Shown: positions 1 to 16,868 of the stretch, in pieces
How positions within the stretch are numbered: the first letter of the stretch is position 1
How the letters are laid out: each line of letters starts with the position of its first letter
Source: Saccoglossus kowalevskii
Taxonomy: Eukaryota; Hemichordata; Enteropneusta; Harrimaniidae
Direction: 5' to 3'
NCBI RefSeq assembly: GCF_000003605.2
Contig: NW_003144309.1
Location: 11,351-29,985 of the forward strand
Length of the DNA stretch: 18,635 bases
Program-made: the position numbers and the translations under genes
Notes under the pieces: model-generated
What the model saw: the letters and a program-made list of their open reading frames with translations, nothing else
The model's database searches: none
Told to the model about the DNA's origin: nothing

Positions 1-85
1 TCTTACAATACCGATAGACGCTAAAGAGATGGAGCTTCTCGTCCCATATCGTGTGAGTTCGTTTTTTAAAAGTTCGGAATTGTGA
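1..85 (-). other. pou4: proximal 3' UTR of POU4 (partial)
   Basis: These 85 bases follow the TGA stop at 88-86. No AATAAA or close variant is visible on the minus strand, so the transcript probably ends beyond the left edge of the window. A further downstream exon is not needed, because the protein already ends just after the homeodomain as expected for the class. Confidence 0.55.
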
Positions 86-1339
86 TCACCTGCCTTGTGC
101 CGAGAATTTCATCCTCTTTTGCTTTTGCCTTTGGTTACAGAACCACACGCGCACTACATTTTTCTTTAGATCAAGCTTCTCGGCAATGGCTGCAATCTTT
201 TCACTGGATGGTCGTGGCTGAACCGCGAAATACGCTTCCAATGATCGTTTCTCCGGCGCCGCAATGCTCGTCCGTTTGCGTTTCTTTTCGCCGTTGCTGA
301 AAATATCTGGATTTTTGTCTTTGCTTTTGGCAGCTTTCTCGGCTTCCTCAAGCCAGGCACTGAGTATTGGCTTCAGAGCGATCATGTTATTGTGGCTTAG
401 TGTCAGTGACTCAAAACGACAGATTGTACTCTGGCTTAACGACCCAACGCCGGGGAGTTTTAGATTGCCCAGTGCCGACCCGACATCACACTGTGTGACA
501 CCCAGTTTGATGCGACGCTGTTTGAAGTGTTCAGCAAACGCTTCCAATTCTCTTGGATCCGTGTCTAAGTCCGTCATGCCGTGTGTCATCATAGAGTGTG
601 GGGCTGCCATGACGTGGTGGTGGTGTCCGGACATGCTGACATGACTCTGATGATGCTGCGCCATCGTCGTGATCGAATCTCCGATACTTGTAAACGGCAT
701 TGGATTTGACATGGATATCGCCATGGACATTGGATCCCCAAGAAGTTCTCCATGATCTAGGCCTGGGTGTATAGATCTTGAGGTAGGAGCGGAAAGATGC
801 GGATGGTGGTTTGAACCGTTCATGTGATGATGGTAGCCAGTGTCGTTCTTGAAATTCAAACCAGGTGCTCCTTTTGCTACGGAGACCGCATCCACTGCAG
901 CCAGTGCCTCTGCCCGTGCCAGTAAACTGTCATCCAATCCGCCGAATATATTGCTCTGTGAAATTGCAAATAAATGCAAGTCAGTCAAGGGGGAATTCTG
1001 ATAAGCCAACATTTTACACACAGCCGGAATAAAATTCCAACTTGGGTCATCAAATATGAAACAGTGTATACATAAATAACGCGAACTCAGCGTGGACTTA
1101 AACTGGAGTGACGGACCACTAAATGAAATGGGTATTCGTCTATGAAAACAATACATTTACTTGTAAGTAGAAAAAGAGTACATTTGTTTCTATTGCAATG
1201 CATAAATACATACCGTAGTAGTTGCCATGCAGTGTCTTCGCATCATTTCGGAACTGTGATCGTGTCTATGTAAGGGCGAGTACTTGGGCGCGGCGGGTAT
1301 CGGCGGGTGCATACTGACGTGGTCTTTCTGCATCATCAT
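86..1339 (-). CDS. pou4: POU class 4 homeodomain transcription factor (Brn-3/Unc-86/Acj6 family), two coding exons
   Basis: Nuclear DNA-binding regulator. In studied animals POU4 proteins specify and maintain sensory neurons. The coding sequence joins 1339..1214 (42 aa) to 955..86 (289 aa plus TGA), giving 331 aa. Residues about 19-62 form the POU-IV box typical of the class (KYSPLH... then SNIFGGLDDSLLARAEALAA). Residues 83-167 are rich in His, Met and Ser (HHHH at 153-156). The POU-specific domain spans about 173-248 (DTDPRELEAF to WLEEAE), followed by a linker of about 17 residues. The homeodomain is 266-325 (KKRKRTSIAAPEKRS to QKQKRMK), with W48, F49, Cys50, Asn51 and Arg53 in WFCNQR. The C-terminus is the short tail FSAQGR. 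The length is shorter than vertebrate Brn-3a, which carries Ala/Gly expansions absent here. The family assignment is secure; the symbol is a class name, not an orthologue-level call. Exon structure rests on splice consensus and protein homology, not transcripts. Confidence 0.96.
107..286 (-). other. pou4: POU homeodomain coding segment
   Basis: Residues 266-325 are 60 residues with the complete recognition helix VVRVWFCNQRQK. Cys at homeodomain position 50 marks POU homeodomains. Asn51 (residue 316) is the invariant adenine-contacting residue. The run RTSIAAPEKRSLEAYFAVQP is the class IV signature. No damage or missing residue is seen. Confidence 0.96.
338..565 (-). other. pou4: POU-specific domain coding segment
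   Basis: Residues 173-248 encode the four-helix POU-specific domain that contacts DNA together with the homeodomain. The motifs FKQRRIKLGVTQ, GSLSQSTICRFESLTLS and NNMIALKPIL are those of class IV. Compared with the class consensus I see His at 185 (usually Arg in AERF), Cys at 198 (usually Ala in TQADVG) and Gly at 205 (usually Ala in SALANL). All three are at positions that vary between POU classes, so function is probably intact. Confidence 0.94.
956..1213 (-). other. pou4: POU4 intron, phase 0, 258 bp
   Basis: The donor is ACG|gtatgt (intron starts at 1213). The acceptor is tttgcaatttcacag|AGC (intron ends at 956). Splicing joins ...MATTT to SNIFGG... and reconstitutes the POU-IV box. 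The intron interrupts the box where vertebrate POU4F genes are also interrupted, so the position is probably ancestral. After the early TAG at 1192-1190 the intron is open in the exon 2 frame from an ATG at 1156 to the acceptor, with a second ATG at 1012 in a better context (aaaATG). This could allow an alternative N-terminus. Confidence 0.88.
1214..1339 (-). other. pou4: POU4 coding exon 1 and start codon
   Basis: This exon encodes residues 1-42, MMMQKDHVSMHPPIP... ending in RRHCMATTT. Three consecutive ATG codons occupy 1339-1331. The first is chosen because it is the first in-frame ATG, has A at -3 (caaagATG), and lines up with the start of known Brn-3 proteins, which begin with Met-Met and carry a similar MHP motif. 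The frame stays open upstream to about 1459 but without another ATG. The exon ends ...ACG|gtatgt, a good donor with GT at 1213-1212. Reading on into the intron gives VCIYALQ and then TAG at 1192-1190, so splicing is needed for the full-length protein. Confidence 0.88.
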
Positions 1340-1487
1340 CTTTGACGACGTAGTGAGTTGCTCCACACAGCTCGTGACAACAGTGTGTACGCAATAAGGG
1401 GAACGAATCGAAAATGGAACAGTTAACTGGTGTGTACGGAAAGAAACCCAGCTATACAAAATATAATGCTTTGTATTGCCATCAATA
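1340..1487 (-). other. pou4: probable POU4 5' UTR
   Basis: This lies between the E-boxes and the first ATG. It has no in-frame ATG and no convincing polypyrimidine-AG acceptor just upstream of the start, so the start codon probably sits in the first exon. If the TATA-like motif near 1502-1510 works, transcription would start near 1475, giving a leader of roughly 135 nt. No transcript evidence is available. Confidence 0.4.
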
Positions 1488-1540
1488 CACCTGCACCTGT
1501 TCTCATATATTCATAGTCTGACGTCATGTCGCGCATGCGC
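1488..1540 (-). promoter_or_regulatory. candidate POU4 core promoter: NRF1-like, CRE, TATA-like and double E-box
   Basis: Read in the direction of POU4 transcription, four motifs fall within 53 bp. GCGCATGCGC (1540-1531) is a perfect palindrome matching the core of NRF1 sites. TGACGTCA (1526-1519) is a perfect CRE. GAATATATGA (around 1512-1503) is TATA-like but not canonical. CAGGTGCAGGTG (1499-1488) is two head-to-tail E-boxes. The cluster lies 150-200 bp upstream of the ATG, the spacing expected of a core promoter. Tandem CAGGTG E-boxes would suit control by proneural bHLH factors, known regulators of POU4 genes in several animals. Motif presence is seen; function is inferred. Confidence 0.45.
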
Positions 1541-1760
1541 TGATTCAGTGTTGTGGCAGTAATTTTACGAAAGCTCACTGGACGCAGATAGTGGACCGTT
1601 ACAAATGAACGGAAACACCGGGGACTGTTCGCTTAGAATAAACGATACATTCAGTGGGAGCAATTAGCGGCCACCCGCGCCCGACAAAATGACGCGGCCA
1701 TTTACAGTCATATTTTGGTAGCACAACTGGGACGGCGTGACGGCAACAATGAAGTAAGTG
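1541..1760. other. GC-richer upstream patch of the POU4 promoter region
   Basis: This stretch is richer in G, C and CpG than the DNA to its right, for example gcggccacccgcgcccga near 1666-1684 and gacgcggccat near 1690. It borders the motif cluster at 1488-1540 and abruptly gives way to AT-rich sequence after about 1760. It may be a small CpG-rich promoter extension. No coding exon is supported. Confidence 0.35.
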
Positions 1761-3391
1761 TGAGGAGTACTATAAGTTATACGCAAAATGTAAAATTGTA
1801 AAACAAAAAACAAATAATCGTTGCTAGAAATAAATAAAATTAAAAATTAAAAAAAAATTGCCGAATCTTATCAAGTGGCATCGTAATATTATATATTAAT
1901 ATAAAAGTAATGCAAGAAACACGGACTACTATGTGATGGTAGGTTTCCCTATGAATTTCAATAATATCAATAAATCGTGTTTTACACTAAATAATTCTTC
2001 GACTTCATTATTTAAATATACGATTAGTTTTTTTTACCAGAAGTATTGACTTTTGACGAAGAATAAGAAAAAAAAACACGCGATGAATTGGATCAACTGA
2101 GACGAGTGGAGTTTGGTTTGTGACGACTTTGATGGCGGTCTGAATTGCCATATTGAATGGACACGTGTGGGGACCACAGAATGCCATACGCCGTTCATAC
2201 GTATTTTAGCTTACACAATTGATTGAACAAAGCGAACACGAACTTATTAGTAGCAGTGACTAAACAAAACAGCAATCATTCCCATGACAACAATGTCACA
2301 TATATACGAGAACATGACTTTTACAATGTTGGGAAAGAATAAAATATTGAAGTTTTGATAAACTATTCACTTTTCTCTTTTTTTTTGGTAAAGGGTAATA
2401 GATTCAGCGATGAGTGGGACGACGCACAGAACTCGGCTTTTATTCTTCTGCGCTGAATGGGATTGAAATAGGCCAGAGGGTCACAAAGTGATTCTATTAC
2501 ATATAATACACTTGACAATATCCCTCCTTTATCCCCTTATTTTTTACCCGCTCCACGTACCGTATTCTGTTCCTTTTCTATACTTAAAATAATCGCTGAC
2601 ATTATAAGTAGAACGAATCAGAAGGGATCGGCAATAAAATATGCCTTGTATATGAATTGATGGTAGCCGTATTCGCTAAATGATATAAACGATCGCGCTA
2701 TATAAACAACATACGTATTACTATGTGTTAAATATAATATAATATTGAAGTTATATTTATTTATTTATCGGTTTGTTTTATTGTTTATTTATTCACAGAT
2801 CATATCATATAATTATATAATTACTATATATACATGTTAAGTTTACAATATTTTTTCAATAGGAGTAGATAGAATATTGATTTGCGACGTTTTGAAATCA
2901 ACTGAGACAACTTAGCACCCCGCCAACTGACGCAACGACAGTTCAATGCATTTTTAATGCAAGTAGGTGTGCGTACAACTACTGTTTGTCACATGTGTGT
3001 GTAGAAACTAAATATTTCCAGATTTAGATTGTTGTAATTAAGGAAACGGGATTAAACTTATCGAGGTCTTATTGGGATCAGATTAGTGAGTATAGGTGGA
3101 TTTGTGGGTAAACTATGTTTTCAGAAGAGTAATGGTGATCACTTCCGTGCAATGTTTAGCTGCGATTCGATAACACTCAGCGGAGCAAACGCATTAACTT
3201 AATAGCATCAAGCTTGGGCTTTTCACAAACACAATACAACACGCGACACTAATGTTAATACTGTTAAAATTCGTCCGAGAAGAGCATATTTTCTGAGGTT
3301 CACTAAACTGAAATTTTTGTCACATTCAATTAGGCAAAGCGCCTATTTTCGATGCACTGGATCATGAAGACTGGACCGAGCTACAGCGGGG

Positions 3392-3435
3392 AGATGACAT
3401 CGCATTTTCCGCATGGCTAAATAAGCGATGTCTCT
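3392..3435. repeat. inverted repeat / hairpin, 11 bp with one bulge
   Basis: GACATCGC (3396-3403) pairs perfectly with GCGATGTC (3425-3432). After a single bulged T at 3395 the stem continues with AGA (3392-3394) opposite TCT (3433-3435). The loop is 21 nt. The stem is too short for a typical miRNA precursor. Confidence 0.6.
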
Positions 3436-4219
3436 TTTCCATGTCTTAAACATAGAGTGGCCAGAAATACAGAATTACTGCTTGATGAGCTTCGCTGATG
3501 AGGTGGGCACATTTACATGGACGTCAAGCCTAATTACAATAGCGCTTCTTCACAGTGACTTCACACGACACACAATGCTAGCGTTGCAGGGACGGGGTGA
3601 ATTGCATGCTCGACAAACGTGCCGACCAATTACAAATTAATGGAATTAAAAGGTGGTCCTACAATAAAAACAATTAATGAAAAATGCGGGAATTTCTGTT
3701 AGATCATTTCGCTTGGAATTTAATATGACATTACGAGAGTGTTATTGTGTGTCACCATGGTGATTGGCCACGTCGAAATAAGGATGAAATGTGGAAATGA
3801 ATTGCAATTGGACACATATCATTTTGAAAATAAACGTCTATTCCAATGCATTTGTACAGTAAGCAGATTCATTATAAAATACATTAAAACGACAGTTTTA
3901 TTTTTTGGGGGCTGCAATTTCTATATGCGTGAAATACACTGTGGAAAAGTTATATAGTAGATAATATTTGGTAATTGTAGTCCTATGTAACTATTAAAAA
4001 TAGCTACTGTGGAAAAGTTGATGTACAATAACCGAATCACATCACCGTATTCGAAGATGGGAGTTGGTCGCCATAGCAACCCTGTATTATTGGTTTAACA
4101 TGAAAGACCGAATTGGTATTTAATATTTGCACCAAAATATATTGGCAACTCCAGTGAGTGTAAACATCTTATTTTTTGGCGGAAAATTATCAAATGCTGA
4201 ATCATGCGATGCATGCATA

Positions 4220-4236
4220 TTTTTTTTTTTTTTTTT
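4220..4236. repeat. T17 homopolymer
   Basis: An uninterrupted run of 17 T follows the alternating sequence atgcatgcata. It could be a simple mononucleotide tract or the reverse-strand poly(A) of a small retroposed sequence. No target-site duplication or source sequence was recognised beside it. Confidence 0.8.
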
Positions 4237-4970
4237 GTAAACAGAAGTGAAGGAAAAAGTTAGAAACAGCTTATAGGTATCGAGGGGACATGGGATATGC
4301 GTCAGTCATTCTATCTAGCGTACATTGCGTGCCTAGACCTAGTGTGTACGGATAAATCATATTAATGAACCATTAACGGTGTATCATCGTCATTAGAGCC
4401 TGGGGCCAAATTAATAGACATCAACAGTCCATCCTTAAGAATTAATCCAGTTATATTGTACATTCGATTTGTACCGAGTTTGACGACAAATGATGTTGAC
4501 ACGGACAGGAAGTGTTGACGCTGATTGTCAACTTTAGCAATTTCTCTTTACTCTTCCTTTAAAGATAATCTGTGTTATCATGTACTTGATTGTTCCGCAT
4601 CCTCATTCATTTCCGACATAGTGCATCATGGGAGGCCTCACGGTTTGCTACTTTTTTTTTCATGATATAATTCCATATTCGTGACATGGCAAGGGAATTG
4701 ACATAAAATGTAATAGACTCTGTGCTAAGTAAACACCATCGTACAATTGAAAGTTTTACCGTGAAAGTAGAATAGGTCTGAGGAGCGTTTAGCCGTGTCT
4801 ACGAGGCAGTGAATTTTTCATGCGAGGTTGTTAATTTTTTATACCATGAGAAGTGTCTGTATGCAGCTAGCGCTATTCAATAACTGATAGGTACTCGTTA
4901 GTTTAATTGAGTTCTACTTGTATTGTTGTTCTTTTTTAAACTATGGCCCGATACTTGTATAAAGGAAATT

Positions 4971-5039
4971 CGAAGTAATGCGGCGAGTGTTGAGGATGCG
5001 GAGAGGCCAAATATCAACACGTTATCTTATTGTACTTCG
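4971..5039. repeat. nested inverted repeats (7 bp + 7 bp)
   Basis: The outer arms CGAAGTA (4971-4977) and TACTTCG (5033-5039) enclose inner arms GTGTTGA (4987-4993) and TCAACAC (5014-5020). An asymmetric internal loop (9 and 12 nt) separates the two stems, and the apical loop is 20 nt. Both stems are perfect, but each is short. Confidence 0.5.
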
Positions 5040-5767
5040 CAAGTGGCACACAAAGACCGAGTGTCAGACACCTGAAATAATATTAATGAGAGACTGTTAT
5101 AAATAAATATCCATTTATAAGCTTCCGTGGAACGACACACTAGATCGTATGTACTGAACCAACAGTTATATTATTCATATCAGAATCTGGTCTAAACCAT
5201 CACTCAATCAGATCTGGATATGTCACCACTCAATTTAACTAATTGTCGGATTCAGTGCAAGTATAACTCAGCGAGTGGCTAGTTGTTGCTGGCTGATATC
5301 GTTGAAGTGTGCCGAGTGCAGCACAAGCCACAAAAGCGAAAATATTTCAAATGTTTCCAACACACTGTGAAAGTTTTCTAAACTTACGATATTAAGTACG
5401 GGTTAAGGTTGCCTTTGAAATAAAGAAAACAGGGTTGACTTCAGTTGGTAACCAATGGAATCAAAATACCGGAAACTAATAATAATCGGATTTAACAGTA
5501 GCTGGACGTAAGCGGATTGTTTTGGGTGTTGACATTTTATATCAAACAAGAGTAAATATGAAATCAAAGATGATCCTATTTTAAATTATTTATATACATT
5601 GAAACTGATTAATAACGTCTAATGTAGCAGGCTAATCCGTAAACTAAAAGGCGGGACCAGTGGTGTATCGATGTCTATTGTACATAGTGAGGGTATTGAG
5701 CTGTCTTCGCAAAAGAATGGAAGATCGAGTGAAATTTACACAACAGTTTTAAAATAAGTCCTGTCTG

Positions 5768-5925
5768 GTGATGCGTGTCTAGTAAATTTAGATGTTACTT
5801 TCCCATGTGTGCGCCCATATATTTATAAATGTGACTCCCCCTTCAGTGCACGGCGATATATATATTTGTAAATGTGACTTCTGTCCCCAGCGCATGTCTA
5901 TATATTTGTATTCCCGACCATCGCT
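5768..5925. repeat. degenerate tandem repeat, about four copies of 35-45 bp
   Basis: Four related segments follow one another: about 5768-5807, 5808-5845, 5846-5890 and 5891-5925. Each begins with a GTGCGC/GCGCATGTCT-like block, followed by an A/T stretch (TATATATTTGTA or similar), then AATGTGACT or TTCCC. Copies differ by substitutions and small indels, so this is an old array. No coding potential is seen. Confidence 0.55.
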
Positions 5926-14600
<8,675 letters not shown>

Positions 14601-15115
14601 CATGTCAAACACAGACTTACTAGGGACGCATTTAAAACCGACAATTAAATGCATGTCAAACTGGCCATGTACACATGTCAGTCTGAACAGGTATATAAGT
14701 CAGACTGACCAGGTACACATGCCAAAACGAGTGAGTTAAAATTGTCAAACTGACTAGACACGCATGTCAAACTGGCCATGTACACATGTCAGTCTGAACT
14801 GGTATACAAGCCAGACTGACCGGGTACACATGCCAAAACGAGTGAGTTAAAATTGTCAAACTGACTAGACACGCATGTCAAACTGGCCATGTACACATGT
14901 CAGTCTGAACTGGTATACAAGCCAGACTGGCCAGGTACACATGCCAAACAGGCGAGATAAACTTGTTAAACTGACTACGCACTCATGTCAAACTGACCAG
15001 GTATATACGTCAGGCTGACCAGGTACGCGAGTAAAACTAACTACGTACCTATGACAAACTGGCCAAGTATTCATGTCAAAGTAATCACTTACCTGTGTAA
15101 AACTGACCAGGTAAT
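14601..15115. repeat. satellite-like array: 22-bp monomers in a 111-bp higher-order repeat
   Basis: The basic unit is about 22 bp, near consensus CATGTCAAACTGACCAGGTA plus CA. Five diverged monomers (22+22+22+23+22) make a 111-bp unit present three times: 14652-14762, 14763-14873 and 14874-14983 (110 bp). The first two units differ at 4 of 111 positions, whereas neighbouring monomers inside a unit differ far more. Six single, diverged monomers follow at 14984, 15006, 15028, 15050, 15072 and 15094, and a decayed edge precedes at 14601-14651. A homogenised multi-monomer core with decayed monomeric flanks mirrors, in miniature, the organisation of higher-order satellites. The 22-bp period is not a codon multiple and nothing suggests coding. 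Confidence 0.93.
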
Positions 15116-15666
15116 TCGGGCGGTCACATTGTTCGTACTTTTACTTTGCCAATGAAACCGTTCAATTCGCCGAACCATCATATCGAAGTTATTAGAAATT
15201 ACGAGTCTAAAAGTAAATTTGAAATTTTTGTTTGCAATTGTTTTAATAGACATCATACATCAGTGCTTGGCAAATCAGTACAACATTCATGGCCGCTACT
15301 CCGACACACAGTACTGAGGTATTACTTTACTACGCAACATTTTAATACACAAATGTCCGTTTCTTTTTTTCTTCTAGATTATCCAAAAAATATAATAAAT
15401 ATAATACAACAGGGTGACTGAATGTAACTAGAAACAAACGTAGTAAACACTACCTGAATGAATGCGCTCATCGTCCAAAAACTTGATCCTCTATCCGAGA
15501 ACTAAACTCTTCAATGTTAATTTGTTAAATCATGTTTCCTGCAAATCTAATGCAGCTAATATCTCCAAATTAAATATAAAGATTAGCTTTATAAATTATC
15601 TGCAAATTAAGTCCCAGGTTATTTGACCGTTGGTAAACGGAAGAAATCTGACACGGTGAGTGTATA
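15116..15666. other. non-repeat spacer between satellite blocks, no gene seen
   Basis: This AT-rich stretch lacks the 22-bp monomer. A 91-codon frame at 15146-15421 shows no recognised domain. The spacer may be an insertion that split one original array or simply unrelated DNA. No terminal repeats or target duplications were found at its edges. Confidence 0.5.
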
Positions 15667-15872
15667 CATGTCAGATTGATTCGGGCACGCATGTAAAAAT
15701 GAGCAACTTGAGGTCTGAGTGTCAAACTAACGAGATATACATGTCAAATTCTCCTAAAAAGGCTTATTACTTAGACACATCATACAAATGTATATAAGTC
15801 AGACCAGGTACACATGCCAAACTGGTGAGATAAACTTGTTAAACTTATTACTTAGGCATCACAAATGTATTA
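15667..15872. repeat. decayed outlier of the 22-bp satellite, with internal duplication
   Basis: Monomer-like units begin with CATGTCAGATTGATTCGGG (15667), CATGTAAAAATGAGCAACTT (15690) and CATGTCAAATT (15740). From about 15795 to 15848 the sequence follows monomers 3-5 of the 111-bp unit closely (TAAGTCAG, ACCAGGTACACATGCCAAAC, GAGATAAACTTGTTAAACT) with four bases (ACTG) missing from monomer 3. A second motif, CTTATTACTTAG...ACAAATGTAT, occurs at 15763-15792 and again, with indels, at 15844-15871, about 81 bp later. Confidence 0.75.
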
Positions 15873-16603
15873 GCGTAGATAAGTAGATATAGTTATTTAG
15901 CGGTCATTTGTTATTTAACTCAAAGATAAAGATTTATTTTAAGTGTCATTAAGATTGGTAAAGCAAAGGTTCTTTACGATATCAGATAGTGTCTTCTGCT
16001 ATAGTCTTGCGGAACAGTTATGCAGAACTTCTTAACTGCTGGCGCGATTACTTATCAGATGTCGCATGTTTCCACAACCGAAGCATTCCATAGTATAACC
16101 GTTTATCATCGAAGGCGCGCGTACCACGATGCGCAGAATATTAAGTACAATTGATGCGTGTTTCTGCCGCGGATAAACGAAGTGCACACACTCGCAAAAC
16201 ACGCGAGATAACTCGTCGTGATTTCAATGAGATCTCCATCGTATATCACCACTTATGGTTGCATATAGAATACGATATATAAAATTCAGACAGTAAAATG
16301 GAGAACACTGAGAATATGTTTGCCATCTGACACAACCGACTCCTGGTAAAGCCTTATTCAGTTCATTTTATTAAATTAATGTTAGGAGTTATAAACTATG
16401 AGTCGGAGTGGTTGACAAAACTGTGACCATTATTTATTTTTCACTTTTCATCGACATTTTGTCCAGGGTGATGTTGCTGCAATTCGTTTTATTTTTATTT
16501 TATGTTTTTTTTTGTGAATATATTTGTTCCTGTCATTTTCCTGTTGGTTGTCCATATTTGTTCTTTGCAGATATTTTCTTAATCTACCACCTCCCCCTTT
16601 TCG
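15873..16603. other. intergenic DNA, no gene seen
   Basis: Mixed-composition sequence with a CpG-containing patch at about 16030-16240 (for example aaggcgcgcgtaccacg and tgccgcggataaacg). No reading frame with a recognisable product crosses it. Pyrimidine-rich sequence (accacctccccctttt) leads into the poly-T tract on its right. Confidence 0.55.
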
Positions 16604-16634
16604 TTTTTTTTTTCTTTTTTTTTTTTTTTTTTTT
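16604..16634. repeat. poly-T tract (T10-C-T20)
   Basis: Thirty T with a single C at 16614. On the minus strand this is a poly(A) tract followed by a purine-rich segment, which could be the tail of a retroposed sequence, but no element body or target-site duplication is recognised. Frames through it give poly-Phe or poly-Lys and are artefacts. Confidence 0.9.
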
Positions 16635-16868
16635 GCGTCAATGTGTTTCGACTCATTCAATAACTACGGTGGCAGACGTCGATCTCCGTATCTGCGCCTG
16701 GCATAGAATAGACACATGGGCAGAATAAGGTTCGTAATTGCATTCATTTGGTGCAAATTAATGTTACTATGGGTGTAATGGAGTACAAATAATATGTTTA
16801 TCAGCGACGTCTGCCATGCAGTAGCTAAAGTTTTACTATCATTTGACTTGCTTAATCAATCGGAAGTG
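16635..16868. other. short unique spacer before the 53-bp minisatellite
   Basis: There is no repeat unit and no supportable coding sequence. Sequence resembling the minisatellite begins only at about 16869 (gaatgcaatgtaattcgtg). Confidence 0.5.

Larger units (their letters stand above)
1761..5767. other. AT-rich intergenic DNA upstream of POU4, no gene seen
   Basis: Reading frames are short and without recognisable domains. Notable contents are A/T-dense stretches (1790-1915 and 2735-2850), a T17 run at 4220-4236, two hairpins listed separately, and a 14-bp direct repeat ACTGTGGAAAAGTT at 3938-3951 and 4006-4019. An interval around 3400-3640 is less AT-biased and carries homeodomain-type cores such as CTAATTACA and ATTAATGG. 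It is a reasonable but unproven enhancer candidate. Confidence 0.6.

Noticed and set aside
86-1156. A single 356-codon minus-strand frame running through the intron as the POU4 coding sequence
   Set aside because: Its first 67 residues are intron-derived. The spliced model reconstitutes the POU-IV box and a normal Brn-3 N-terminus with consensus splice sites. The unspliced frame is kept only as a possible alternative isoform.
14601-15115. CRISPR-like array
   Set aside because: The 22-bp units are contiguous and diverged, with no unique spacers, and the context is animal nuclear DNA.
16448-16728. Reading frames containing poly-Phe or poly-Lys
   Set aside because: They are produced by the poly-T tract at 16604-16634.
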